Assembly (NCBI GenBank): GCA_018693855.1 | Contig: JABHMO010000029.1 | Span: 1 to 48,480, forward strand | DNA: 48,480 nt | Reading direction: 5' to 3' | Origin: Candidatus Falkowiibacteriota bacterium | GTDB taxonomy: Bacteria > Patescibacteriota > Patescibacteriia > UBA11705 > JABHMO01 | Part shown: positions 16,208 to 24,789 of the stretch, in pieces | How positions within the stretch are numbered: position 1 is the first letter of the stretch | Layout: each line of letters begins with the position of its first letter | Position numbers and translations under genes: made by a program | The notes under the pieces: model-generated | Told to the model about the DNA's origin: nothing | Database searches by the model: none | Seen by the model: the letters and a program-made list of their open reading frames with translations, nothing else

Positions 16208-16236
16208 ATTATAACACGAAAGTAATAAAAAGTCAA
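16208..16236 (-). promoter_or_regulatory. Consensus promoter of the GC-rich lipoprotein gene
   Basis: On the minus strand TTGACT (16231-16236), 17 bp, TATAAT (16208-16213). The predicted leader is about 65 nt. Confidence 0.8.
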
Positions 16237-16257
16237 GCGTTGCGTGCTTTTTTCTCT

Positions 16258-16318
16258 AAAATTACTCCAATTTACTCCGATTTACCTCGATTTACTTCGC
16301 CTCGCTTCGCTCCCACTT
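16258..16318 (+). repeat. 10-bp word repeat before the WSENIGW gene
   Basis: Decamers such as ATTTACTCCG / ATTTACCTCG / ATTTACTTCG are iterated about six times. They are related in format, not in exact sequence, to the repeats at 14647 and 23295. Confidence 0.6.
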
Positions 16319-16356
16319 ATTAACACCCCAATAACCTCAAAACCACCAAAAAATGG

Positions 16357-16362
16357 TATAAT
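16357..16362 (+). promoter_or_regulatory. -10 box seven bases before a start codon (possible leaderless mRNA)
   Basis: TATAAT at 16357-16362 would place the transcription start at or within a base or two of the ATG at 16370. No good -35 box is seen 17 bp upstream. Confidence 0.4.
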
Positions 16363-16369
16363 TAACCCA

Positions 16370-17836
16370 ATGAAAAACCAGAGAATAATTACAACCTTTT
16401 CTCTAATTTTTGTGATAGGGACAATTTTTTCAGTTGTCTTGATTTTTGATTCTGTTAAGGCGGTTGAGGTTCCTATTGAAGGAAACATCTGGTCAGAGAA
16501 CATCGGTTGGGTTTCACCTAATTATAATGATTCAAGATTTGGGCCGCCGTCAGTTGACTACTCTGTTCTGTTTGACGACGAGAATCGAAATCTGGCTGGT
16601 TACATGTGGTCTGATCGAGTTGGCTGGCTCTGTTTTGGACAGTCTTGTGTTGATGCTGGATTAGGTTCTACGCCTGCAATCGGTGGTGGTTCGATCCCTG
16701 CTGTTGTTAGAGAGTCAGGTTTGATTGATAGTTGGGCAGGTTGGGTGACTCTTGGTAATGATGGTTGGACTGATCTATTGGGCGATCAAATTTTAACAGG
16801 TGATTTTTCAAATAAAGTCGCTTGTCGGAACTGTCAGGGAGATAGCTGTGGGTTTTGTTTTGAAAACGATGATAATAATGGATCAGGTTATATTTATGAA
16901 AACTGCTCAGGCTGTTCTGATTTGAGTTGTTCTTTGTGTCAAAATAAATTTCAACACGGCGTTGGGCTTGATCAAATTAAAAACAATCTTGTTGGATGGG
17001 CATGGAATGCAAACAATTTGGGTGGAAGTGGATTTGGTTGGTTGCATTTTGATGAAGATGTTGAGCCAAAACCGTATTTGCAAACCGTTGATGGAAATGT
17101 TTATTCAAGAATTGGAATTAATGGTGAGAGCGCGCCTCAAGGTCATTACAATGCAACTTTCATGTTGCAAAGTGGTGGATCTATTTCAAAATTTTATTCT
17201 GAGTACGAATATACTCAAAACCCTGATTGGAAAATTGAAAATTACGATCAATTAAATTTACCAGATGCTGAGAATAATTACACAAGCTCAATCTCAAAAA
17301 TAGATTTCCCGGGACTGTATGCCGGTCAGTATGGAGAGGTTTCCATTATTCAAAATCAAGCAGGTTTGCCAAGTTCAACTCCGCTTTCAGGTAAAGTTTA
17401 CTATCATCAAGGAGACCTCTCTTTGTACTCTTCTCAATACTTCCGTTCAGGATCTGGAGCTGTAGATGGTAGTGGTACTGTTATTGTGAATGGAGATCTA
17501 ACTGTGGAAAGTAACTCATTTTACTTAGATACTGGTTTAGCAAGTTGGAAAAATTTACCTTCAGTTGGATTCATTGTAAAAGGTGATCTGTATATTTCTT
17601 CGAATGTCACTGAACTGTCTGGGAATTTTTATGTCGAAGGAACTGTTTACACTGGAAGTTCTGCAAATCAGTTAGTTGTGAATGGGATAATGGTTGCCAA
17701 GGATTTTGAGTTCCAAAGATCGTATTTGCAAAACAAAGAACCAGCTGAAAAAATTATTTACGATAAGCGAATTTTTATGAATATTCCACCAGGATTTGAT
17801 GATATTGCGAAAGGATTACCGAAATGGCAATTTTAG
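16370..17836 (+). CDS. Secreted protein with WSENIGW-type repeats
   Basis: Start taken at ATG 16370; the track start at 16244 reads through a word repeat. The 488-residue product has a signal peptide/anchor (residues 6-31, 'FSLIFVIGTIFSVVLIF', ending VKA). At least three copies of a Trp-rich motif follow: 'NIWSENIGWVSP', 'GYMWSDRVGWLCF', 'SWAGWVTLG' and 'GWAWNANNLGGSGFGWLHF'. A Cys-rich stretch (CRNCQGDSCGFC, CSGCSDLSCSLC) lies near residues 150-190. The C-terminal part has beta-helix-like repeats ('GSGTVIVNGDLTV', 'GFIVKGDLYI', 'GNFYVEGTVY'). Proteins of this build are frequent at CPR cell surfaces. It lies before the pilus genes; a role in attachment is inference. Confidence 0.78.
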   Translation: MKNQRIITTFSLIFVIGTIFSVVLIFDSVKAVEVPIEGNIWSENIGWVSPNYNDSRFGPPSVDYSVLFDDENRNLAGYMWSDRVGWLCFGQSCVDAGLGSTPAIGGGSIPAVVRESGLIDSWAGWVTLGNDGWTDLLGDQILTGDFSNKVACRNCQGDSCGFCFENDDNNGSGYIYENCSGCSDLSCSLCQNKFQHGVGLDQIKNNLVGWAWNANNLGGSGFGWLHFDEDVEPKPYLQTVDGNVYSRIGINGESAPQGHYNATFMLQSGGSISKFYSEYEYTQNPDWKIENYDQLNLPDAENNYTSSISKIDFPGLYAGQYGEVSIIQNQAGLPSSTPLSGKVYYHQGDLSLYSSQYFRSGSGAVDGSGTVIVNGDLTVESNSFYLDTGLASWKNLPSVGFIVKGDLYISSNVTELSGNFYVEGTVYTGSSANQLVVNGIMVAKDFEFQRSYLQNKEPAEKIIYDKRIFMNIPPGFDDIAKGLPKWQF

Positions 17837-17910
17837 TGGATAAGCATTATTCGTTTGGCTAAAAAAATGTTATAATTAAGAAAAGAAAATGAAGAGAGTT
17901 ATTAACGGAT

Positions 17911-18040
17911 TTCTCCCTTCCTATTTCTTACTACGTAGAAATCTCCAGTCGAAATGACAGGGGGATTGATTTGAGTAAAACAATAAAAAAGTTCCTCCCT
18001 GTCATTTCGACCGAAGTTATACGAAGGGGAGAAATCTGTT
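17911..18040. repeat. Palindromic TCATTTCGAC / GGAGAAATCT repeat element
   Basis: The left part carries GATTTCTCCCTTC and AGAAATCTCCAGTCGAAATGACAGG. The right part carries CCTGTCATTTCGACCGAAG and GAAGGGGAGAAATCT, forming a long inverted repeat. Elements with these words recur in genomes of several phyla and are often called small palindromic or MITE-like repeats. It fills the gap between the WSENIGW gene and pilM. Confidence 0.65.
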
Positions 18041-18082
18041 CTACTTGTCATGTAATGTTTCTAAAAATAAATTATTTACAAT

Positions 18083-19171
18083 ATGAGCAAAAAAGATGAT
18101 TCAAACAGCTACTTAGGTATTGATATTGGGGGAAGTAGTATTAAATTAGTAGAATTAGCTAATAATAACGGAAGAGCACAGCTTGTCACATACGGTTATA
18201 TTGAAAGATCGTTAAAGGAGGATAAAGTTAAACTGATTGATCGACCGGACGAGACAGCTGCTATGATCAAAAAAGTTGTTGAAAATTCGAAAGTTTTATC
18301 GAAGAAAGCAATTACAGCTTTGCCGGCTCCAGCTGTTTATAGTTCAATCATTTCTCTTCCTGAAGTGAAGAAATCTGATCTTTCATCTAGTAAAAAAATT
18401 ACCGCAGCTGTTGAATGGGAAGCGAAAAAAGTTTTGCCATTGCCAATTGAGGAGATGATTCTAGATTGGAAAGTTTTAGGTAGTGAGGAAATCCTGAAAG
18501 AAAACGAGAAGAAAGAAACAGTAAAAAATCTACAAGTTTTATTAACAGCAGCTTCAAAGGAAGTTATTCAAAAATACATAGATATTTTTAAGAAAGCCGA
18601 TTTAGAACTGATTAGTTTAGAAACAGAATCTTTTGCTATGGCGCGAGCTTTGGTTGGGAAAGATAAGTCGGTAGTTTTGATTGCTGATATTGGAACAATT
18701 GGGACAGATTTATCTATTGTTGAAAATACTATTCCAATGTTAACGCGAAGTGTAGCGGTTGGCGGTTTGTCATTAACGAAAATAATAAAAGATACTCTTG
18801 CTGTTTCAATGGAACAAGCTGAGCAGTTCAAGCGAGATCTTGATGCGACAACGATCAAAGAAGGTCAAGAATTCCCTGAGGTCCTAAAAGTTCCAATGCA
18901 AGCTATTTTAAACGAGATTCAATACACTATCAACTTCTTCTTAGAACAACCAGAGAACAAAGGTAAAAAAGTTGAGAAAATTATTTTAGCTGGTGGAACA
19001 GCTAACTTGTTTAATTTACCAGAATATATTACGACTGAATTAAATACTAGAGCATTTATCGGCAATCCATGGGCACGAGTGATCTACCCAGCTGACTTGC
19101 AAGCAGCTCTAGAGTCTGTAGGTACAAGATTAACAACCGCAATAGGACTTGCTATGCGCGACATCGATTAA
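18083..19171 (+). CDS. pilM: Type IV pilus assembly protein PilM
   Basis: A 362-residue actin-like ATPase-fold protein, cytosolic, that binds the N-terminal tail of PilN and links the inner-membrane platform. Family motifs are the N-terminal 'LGIDIGGSSIKLVEL' (phosphate-1-like), 'ADIGTIGTDLSIVEN' (phosphate-2-like), 'SVAVGGLSLTKII' and the C-terminal 'ILAGGTANLFNLPEYI'. The length is usual for PilM. It opens a collinear locus pilM-N-O-(P-like)-B-C-pilins, all on the plus strand. No SD is seen. Confidence 0.93.
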   Translation: MSKKDDSNSYLGIDIGGSSIKLVELANNNGRAQLVTYGYIERSLKEDKVKLIDRPDETAAMIKKVVENSKVLSKKAITALPAPAVYSSIISLPEVKKSDLSSSKKITAAVEWEAKKVLPLPIEEMILDWKVLGSEEILKENEKKETVKNLQVLLTAASKEVIQKYIDIFKKADLELISLETESFAMARALVGKDKSVVLIADIGTIGTDLSIVENTIPMLTRSVAVGGLSLTKIIKDTLAVSMEQAEQFKRDLDATTIKEGQEFPEVLKVPMQAILNEIQYTINFFLEQPENKGKKVEKIILAGGTANLFNLPEYITTELNTRAFIGNPWARVIYPADLQAALESVGTRLTTAIGLAMRDID

Positions 19172-19177
19172 AGTGTG

Positions 19178-19294
19178 TTGCAGATGTGCGGATTACTTGC
19201 GGATATTGCAGATCAGTATATTAAATTCAATCTGCAAGATTCGTAATGCGATTAAATCCGCATAATCCGCAAATGATCCGCACATCCGCATTAT
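19178..19294. repeat. Imperfect inverted word repeat before pilN
   Basis: Words of the type TGCGGATTACTTGCGGATATTGCAGAT on the left face ATCCGCATAATCCGCAAATGATCCGC on the right. Period is about 9 bp. It ends just before the ATG. Confidence 0.7.
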
Positions 19295-19297
19295 ATT

Positions 19298-20488
19298 ATG
19301 AAGAAGCCTAGTCTGTTACCAGACGATTACAAGGAAAAAGAAGATAGAATCAAAAAACAAGTGGCTAAAAATTCAAAGTCATTTAATTTTGATATGCATA
19401 TTCCGGGAGAAAATGGGGGGAATGGTTTAGACGAAAAGTCTGATTCTCAGAATGGTGAGAATGGGATTGTTTTTGGTAAAGAGAAAGTTGAGGTTGAAAA
19501 ATCGAAAAAAGGTAAGTTTATTTATAAAAAAGATGTATCAAAGAGAACGTTGAGACATGGAAAGAGACGATATCAACAGGAAGTTGTGACAAAGCCTTTT
19601 AAACACGATCCTGTTAAGCCTGTTCCAAAAGTTGAAAAGCTTGTTGTTAAACCGAAACTCAAAAAAGAGCCGGTGAAGCATATTCCTGAAATCAAAAAAC
19701 CTATTTTAGATAAGAAGAAAGATGAAACAATGAGAATGAGGATCCCTGATTCTCAAATTGATAATGAACAGTATCGGAAGAAAATTGTAACTGAACGAGC
19801 TGATGAGTTTGAAGAATTGACTCATCCAAATAGTGTTTTTGATGCATTTAAGAAAGATGCATTGGTTCATTTGAAAAATCCTCCAGCAGAGATGAACCTG
19901 ATTCATGAGGACTATAAAAATGTGTTGAGTGCTCAGTTCTATTTGAGAATTAAGATGTTTTTATTGATAGTCTTTGTGTTTTTGATTGTTTTTTCAATTG
20001 GATTCGTTTTTCTAAATACTCACAAAGTTAATTTAGTAAAAGAATATAACGCAATTGCTGAAAAAGTTGATGAGACAGATTCTCAGATCTCTGATCTAAA
20101 TACGCAACAGATGCAAACTAAGTTAATTAAAAATCGATTGATAAAAATATCAGAGACATTAGAGACTCATCTGTATTGGACAAAACTTTTTGATTATTTA
20201 GAACATCACACATTGCAAGACGTCTACTATACAGACTTTGTTGCTGAGGATGGAAAAAGTTTGACGCTGCTTGCGAGAGCTCCAACCTACACCGATTTAG
20301 CTGGGCAGTTGTTGATGTTTGAGAGTGCTGATTTTGTAGAGTTTGTTGATATTTCTGGTGGAAATTTGGTTAGTCAACAAGCAGAAACTGTTATTGAGAG
20401 TGGTGAATCACAATCAGTTACTGAATCTGAAGTTGAGTTTACGATTAATCTAAGATTGAAAGACAACGCGCTTTTTTATGAAGAATAA
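19298..20488 (+). CDS. pilN: Type IV pilus inner-membrane protein PilN-like, with long cytosolic tail
   Basis: A 396-residue protein. The first about 220 residues are hydrophilic, Lys/Pro-rich and mostly disordered. They are followed by one membrane helix 'FLLIVFVFLIVFSIGFVFL' (about 224-242), a coiled-coil ('VKEYNAIAEKVDETDSQISDL') and a PilN-like ferredoxin-fold domain ('LYWTKLFDYLEHHTLQDVYYTDF...LTLLARAPTYTDLAGQLLMFE'). Order and topology fit PilN, but typical PilN has only a short cytosolic tail, so the long extension is unusual. It overlaps pilO by 11 bp, so the two are translationally coupled. It sits directly after pilM, its expected partner. Confidence 0.75.
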   Translation: MKKPSLLPDDYKEKEDRIKKQVAKNSKSFNFDMHIPGENGGNGLDEKSDSQNGENGIVFGKEKVEVEKSKKGKFIYKKDVSKRTLRHGKRRYQQEVVTKPFKHDPVKPVPKVEKLVVKPKLKKEPVKHIPEIKKPILDKKKDETMRMRIPDSQIDNEQYRKKIVTERADEFEELTHPNSVFDAFKKDALVHLKNPPAEMNLIHEDYKNVLSAQFYLRIKMFLLIVFVFLIVFSIGFVFLNTHKVNLVKEYNAIAEKVDETDSQISDLNTQQMQTKLIKNRLIKISETLETHLYWTKLFDYLEHHTLQDVYYTDFVAEDGKSLTLLARAPTYTDLAGQLLMFESADFVEFVDISGGNLVSQQAETVIESGESQSVTESEVEFTINLRLKDNALFYEE

Positions 20489-21098
20489 TGATCCGAAAAA
20501 AGTTATTAAACAAGATGCTAGGCCTGAGAAGTCTGGATCGTATTTTGATTCATTTGCAGAACGATTTATTAGTCTGTATCAAGTCTTTATTTTTGTCGTC
20601 ATTATAATTTGTATTTTGGCTACTTCATTATTCTTGTTTTCAATTTATAATAAGAAGATAAAACCAGTTCAAAATGAAATTGTTGTACAAGCAGGAGTAC
20701 TTGAAACGAAGCAGGATCTATTCACTGACTACGAGTCATCAAGTAAAAAGTTTTCTGATTTAACTGATTTCGAACAAAAGATAATGCAAATTTTGCCGTT
20801 AAGTCAACGTAAAGATATTTTGTTCGTTGAATTTGAGGCAATTGCAAATAAAAATAATTTAACATTACAGTCAATTAATATAGCGCAAACCTTAACTGAT
20901 CAAGAAGAGGTAGATAAAAATGATTTATCAAAAATGTCAGTTGATATTGGTCTTTCTGGTGGTAACTATTTTGAGATGAAGAATTTTATAAAAGATGTTG
21001 AGAACAGTTTGCGGATAATTGAGATTAAATCTATTAATTACACACCAGACTCTGATCTGTTTACTATCAGTGCGGAAACATACTACTATGCAAAATAG
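20478..21098 (+). CDS. pilO: Type IV pilus inner-membrane protein PilO-like
   Basis: 206 residues. A short cytosolic N-terminus, one membrane helix (about 34-55, 'VFIFVVIIICILATSLFLFSI'), a coiled-coil and a C-terminal ferredoxin-like domain ('ILFVEFEAIANKNNLTLQSINIA', 'YFEMKNFIKDVENSLRIIEI') match the PilO layout and length. PilN and PilO form a heterodimer that spans the envelope and aligns the pilus machine. The start overlaps pilN by 11 bp and the end overlaps the next gene by 11 bp, so this is a tightly packed operon. Confidence 0.8.
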   Translation: MKNNDPKKVIKQDARPEKSGSYFDSFAERFISLYQVFIFVVIIICILATSLFLFSIYNKKIKPVQNEIVVQAGVLETKQDLFTDYESSSKKFSDLTDFEQKIMQILPLSQRKDILFVEFEAIANKNNLTLQSINIAQTLTDQEEVDKNDLSKMSVDIGLSGGNYFEMKNFIKDVENSLRIIEIKSINYTPDSDLFTISAETYYYAK

Positions 21099-21378
21099 TA
21101 AAAATCTAACAGTTGTTATTCTATTGTTGATTGTAAATCTTGCAATTATTGGTTCTTTAGTTGTGGTAAATATTATATATTTTGAAAAGTATGATCTAGG
21201 TGTAGAGTTGCAGAACAGTTTGATAATTAAACACAGTGGACAATCAAATATTGCTTCTGAATTTGAACAAGTTAAAGATGATTTAATGGCTGACCAGAAA
21301 TTTGATAATTTACAGAAGAACGGCAATTGGCCGATTCAGTTAGATGGTCTTGATAAAAATAGTACTCCGTTTGAATAA
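21088..21378 (+). CDS. Small single-span protein in the PilP position
   Basis: Start taken at ATG 21088, which overlaps pilO by 11 bp just as pilO overlaps pilN; the track start at 21019 lies deep inside pilO. The 96-residue product has a short basic N-terminus, one hydrophobic helix 'LTVVILLLIVNLAIIGSLVVV' and a polar Glu/Asp/Lys tail. It holds the place where PilP would be in a classical pilMNOP cluster, but it lacks a lipobox and is too short for the PilP beta-domain. A cell with no outer membrane would have no secretin partner. Function is inferred only from position. Confidence 0.65.
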   Translation: MQNSKNLTVVILLLIVNLAIIGSLVVVNIIYFEKYDLGVELQNSLIIKHSGQSNIASEFEQVKDDLMADQKFDNLQKNGNWPIQLDGLDKNSTPFE

Positions 21379-21390
21379 ATTAATTTATAA

Positions 21391-23154
21391 ATGAAAAGTT
21401 CAGATAAACAATTGCTTGATTACTTGTTTGAGGGTCGTTTTTTGAAAGAAAAGCAGGTCTCAGAAGTAAAAGAGTTAATAGAGCAAAAAGCGAATAAAAA
21501 TATTCGTGAGATTTTGGTTAAAGGCGGATTTATTGATGGAGAACTTTTAGCAGAACAAGAATCTATTAGATTTGGATTGCCGTATATTGATTTGACGAAA
21601 ACGGTTGTGCCAAAAGCGTTTTTTGAAGAGTTTCCATATAATTTGGCAAAAAATCATACAGCTATTTTGTTTGAAAAAAATGACGATATTATAAAAGTTG
21701 CTTTAGCTAATATTGATGATTATGAAGCTCGTGAGGCAATTGATTTCTGGGCAACAAGTAAACATTATCATGTTGAATACTATCTATGCTCATTCTTGTC
21801 TTGGGATCTTTTAATTAAAAATTACGATGCATTTACAAAAGAGTTTGGTGAAGTTGTTACTGAAGCGCAGGAAGATAAAAAAGAAGAGCTAGATGATGAT
21901 GTTTCAACTGAGAACATTGAAGAAGTTATAAAAAGCGCTCCGGTTGCAAAAATAGTTGCAATGATCGTTAAACATGCAATTGAAAGTAAAGCTTCGGATA
22001 TTCATATTGAACCCTTTCAGACAGTTTCAAGAGTTCGGTATCGAGTAGATGGTGTTTTGCATTCAGTTCTGAATTTACCAAGCTCAATCCATGAAGCAAT
22101 AGTTTCTAGAATAAAAGTGCTTTCAAGTTTGAAAATTGACGAGACAAGAATTCCTCAAGATGGAAGGTTCAAATTTACAACAAATAAAATTGATTTTGAT
22201 ATACGTGTTTCAGTTATGCCTTTGGCAGGTCAAGAGAAAGCCACACTTCGAATCTTGGACACTTCAGGTAAAGCTTTAACACTAACTGACTTAGGCTTTA
22301 ACCATGAGATTATTGAAGAAGTTGATGCTGCCTTAAAACAGACTTTTGGTATGATTCTCGTGACCGGTCCAACTGGTAGTGGTAAATCAACAACGTTGTT
22401 TTCATTATTAAGCAAAATTAATAAAGAAGGCGTAAATATCTGTACACTGGAAGATCCGATCGAGTACTATATTCCTGGTGTTAATCAAGCGCAGATTCGA
22501 CCTGAGGTTAAGTTTACTTTTGCGTCAGGTTTGCGTTCTTTGCTGCGTCAGGATCCAGACGTGATTATGGTAGGGGAGATCCGTGATAATGAAACCGCAG
22601 AGATGGCAGTTCACGCTTCTTTAACAGGGCATCTGTTGTTTTCAACATTACATACAAACGATTCCATCGGTGCAGTGCCTAGATTAATTGATATGAAAGT
22701 TGAGCCGTTTTTGTTAGCTTCAACTATTAATCTGATAATTGCTCAACGATTAGCAAGACGAATCTGTAGTAAATGTCGTGAACCTTTTGAATTCCCAGAA
22801 GATGTTTCTGCGAAAATCAAAACTGAACTTAGTCGAGTTGACGGTGCTAAGTTAAAAAAGATGCTTCCAGATCTTGATCTGTCTGGTAAGATACATGGAT
22901 ATAAAGGATCAGGTTGTCCAGAATGTAAAGAAACAGGATATACAGGAAGAATTGTTTTAGCTGAATCGCTACCTATCAATGAAAAATTAAAAGTCATAAT
23001 CGCTGATAACTATAAAATGAGCGACGTTTCCGAAGAGATAAAACGGATGAACATGATCTCTCTCCTTCAGGATGGCCTGATTAAAGTTCTGCAAGGTCAA
23101 ACAACCCTTGAAGAGGTTTTTCGTGTTAGTAAGGAGGTAGAGGAACAGGAGTAG
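21391..23154 (+). CDS. pilB: Type IV pilus extension ATPase PilB (GspE family)
   Basis: A 587-residue hexameric ATPase that powers pilin assembly from the cytosol. An N-terminal MshEN/N1E-like domain (about residues 1-150) is followed by the catalytic part: 'PVAKIVAMIVKHAIESKASDIHIEP', Walker A 'GPTGSGKSTTL', the Asp box 'CTLEDPIEYY', Walker B 'DPDVIMVGEIRD' and the His box 'HASLTGHLLFSTLHTND'. The tetracysteine zinc motif CxxC...CxxC (CSKC, CPEC) marks PilB/GspE rather than PilT. No separate PilT retraction ATPase is seen in the window. It is the fifth gene of the pilus run. Confidence 0.95.
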   Translation: MKSSDKQLLDYLFEGRFLKEKQVSEVKELIEQKANKNIREILVKGGFIDGELLAEQESIRFGLPYIDLTKTVVPKAFFEEFPYNLAKNHTAILFEKNDDIIKVALANIDDYEAREAIDFWATSKHYHVEYYLCSFLSWDLLIKNYDAFTKEFGEVVTEAQEDKKEELDDDVSTENIEEVIKSAPVAKIVAMIVKHAIESKASDIHIEPFQTVSRVRYRVDGVLHSVLNLPSSIHEAIVSRIKVLSSLKIDETRIPQDGRFKFTTNKIDFDIRVSVMPLAGQEKATLRILDTSGKALTLTDLGFNHEIIEEVDAALKQTFGMILVTGPTGSGKSTTLFSLLSKINKEGVNICTLEDPIEYYIPGVNQAQIRPEVKFTFASGLRSLLRQDPDVIMVGEIRDNETAEMAVHASLTGHLLFSTLHTNDSIGAVPRLIDMKVEPFLLASTINLIIAQRLARRICSKCREPFEFPEDVSAKIKTELSRVDGAKLKKMLPDLDLSGKIHGYKGSGCPECKETGYTGRIVLAESLPINEKLKVIIADNYKMSDVSEEIKRMNMISLLQDGLIKVLQGQTTLEEVFRVSKEVEEQE

Positions 23155-23205
23155 CTTCTAATAAAGGATATTAAGTTGAAATTAAGGATATAAAGTTGAA
23201 ATTGA

Positions 23206-23247
23206 GCCCGCCTGCCTGCCCGAAATGCTATATCGTAGCAGGCGGGC
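23206..23247. repeat. GC-rich inverted repeat GCCCGCCTGC / GCAGGCGGGC
   Basis: Ten-base arms at 23206-23215 and 23238-23247, with a related 'GCAGTAGCACTGC' hairpin just after. A similar GCCCGCCCGCA/TGCGGGCGGGC hairpin is at 48369-48408. It lies in the gap after pilB; no T-run follows. Confidence 0.6.
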
Positions 23248-23294
23248 AACGCAGTAGCACTGCGGGTAGGGTAAGAAAAATTTTAATTGTTTTT

Positions 23295-23396
23295 GATGTA
23301 TTTTAACTTGCTTGTATTTACGTATATTTACCTGTACTCGCTCGTATTTACTTATATTTACCCGTACTCGCTTGTATTTACTTATATTTACTTCAA
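23295..23396 (+). repeat. Decamer tandem repeat before pilC (TATTTAC family)
   Basis: Clean decamers in register: TTGTATTTAC, GTATATTTAC, CTGTACTCGC, TCGTATTTAC, TTATATTTAC, CCGTACTCGC and so on. There is a higher period of 30 bp, and the run ends a few bases before the pilC ATG. Confidence 0.8.
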
Positions 23397-23399
23397 CCT

Positions 23400-24602
23400 A
23401 TGCTATACAAATACAGAGCAAAAAACATTGACACCGGCAAACTCCTAGACGGTTTAGTTGAGGCTGAGACAGAGATGATTGCGGGGCAGATGTTAGAAGA
23501 ACAGGGGATGACGGTTCTGTTTTTGGAAAAGAAGAAGAAAGGATTGAAAGACTTGAATGTTCAGTTTAATACTATTAATGCAAAGGATTTAGTGATCTTT
23601 TCAAGACAACTCTCGGTTTTGATTTCAGCAGAAGTTCGTTTGGTTGAAGCTTTGGGGGATATTGCGAAACAGACAGAAAACCCTAAATTAAAAACAATTA
23701 TTTCAGAAATTGCGCACGATATTGAGAATGGAGTTCGTTTCTCTGATGGTCTAGCTCAGTATCCGAAAGTTTTTAGTAACTACTTTATTAATATTATTAA
23801 ATCAGGTGAGGCGTCAGGTCGACTGCAAGAAGTTCTGTTGAATCTGGCTGATCAATTAGAAAAAGATTATGATCTTCGCGCTAAAATAAAGGGTGCAATG
23901 ATCTATCCAGGTTTTATTGTCGGTACTTTAATTGTGATTGGTACATTGATGATGATCTTTGTTGTTCCGCGAATGACTGAGATGTTAATCGAGTCAGGAG
24001 CAAAACTACCCTTGCCGACAAGAATTTTGATTGGGTTAAGTAGTTTTCTTGTGAACTATTGGTGGTTAGCTGTTTTGATAGTAATTGCAGTAGTCTTGTT
24101 GATAAAATCGGTGTTGAAGACCTATCGTGGGAAGAAGTTTTTTGATATAATGATCTTGAAAGTACCTATCTTCGGTACGCTTTTTCAATATATTAATGTT
24201 GTTAAATTTTCTAATGGGTTCAAAACCTTAACGCTCGGTGGAGTAGAGGTTGTCCAAAGTTTATCAATTTCCGCTTTAATGATTGACAACACTGTTTACA
24301 AGGAAGCTATCTTGCAAGCTAAAGATAATGTAGAAGAAGGTGGAAATATCTCTTCAAGTTTCGAAAAAAGTGATCAAATCCCTAAAATGTTGTCACAGAT
24401 GATGGCAACTGGAGAAGAAACAGGTAAGATGGAAGACGTTTTGGAAAAATTAAGTAACTTTTACACACGCGAGATTGATAATCTATTGAAAAATATAATG
24501 TCTCTAATAGAACCTATCGTCATGATTCTTCTCGGAGTCGCCGTTCTGGTCATGTTTGTCGCGATCTTATTGCCAATGTATCAGACTACAATGAGTATCT
24601 AG
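23400..24602 (+). CDS. pilC: Type IV pilus inner-membrane platform protein PilC (GspF family)
   Basis: A 400-residue membrane protein with the usual tandem GspF domains. The first carries 'DLVIFSRQLSVLISAEVRLVEAL' and 'SGEASGRLQEVLLNLADQLEKDYDL', the second 'VVKFSNGFKTLTLGGVEVVQSL' and 'ATGEETGKMEDVLEKLSNFY'. Three hydrophobic stretches (about 170-195, 215-235, 370-395) give the known three-helix topology. The N-terminal 'YKYRAKNIDTGKLLDGLVEAE' is typical. PilC is the platform turned by PilB during pilus growth. It is separated from pilB by 245 bp of repeats, so it may have its own transcript. Confidence 0.94.
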   Translation: MLYKYRAKNIDTGKLLDGLVEAETEMIAGQMLEEQGMTVLFLEKKKKGLKDLNVQFNTINAKDLVIFSRQLSVLISAEVRLVEALGDIAKQTENPKLKTIISEIAHDIENGVRFSDGLAQYPKVFSNYFINIIKSGEASGRLQEVLLNLADQLEKDYDLRAKIKGAMIYPGFIVGTLIVIGTLMMIFVVPRMTEMLIESGAKLPLPTRILIGLSSFLVNYWWLAVLIVIAVVLLIKSVLKTYRGKKFFDIMILKVPIFGTLFQYINVVKFSNGFKTLTLGGVEVVQSLSISALMIDNTVYKEAILQAKDNVEEGGNISSSFEKSDQIPKMLSQMMATGEETGKMEDVLEKLSNFYTREIDNLLKNIMSLIEPIVMILLGVAVLVMFVAILLPMYQTTMSI

Positions 24603-24768
24603 CCGATGCAAATCCACGAATGACACGCGAATGATGCGAAAATTGCTGGGATGCTAATTTGCGAATTACGCGAATGCTACTAATAGTTATAATTCGCGTA
24701 ATTCGTAAATTAGCATGGCGAAGCGTTCGCGGCATTCGCATAATTCGTAGATTAGTATCAAACTTATT
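24603..24768. repeat. Inverted word repeat between pilC and the major pilin gene
   Basis: GATGCTAATTTGCGAATTACGCGAATGC on the left faces ATTCGCGTAATTCGTAAATTAGCAT on the right, with further CGAAT words at period about 9. It forms a long imperfect hairpin; no ORF is seen. Confidence 0.7.
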
Positions 24769-24789
24769 ATAATTAACTTAAAAACTATT

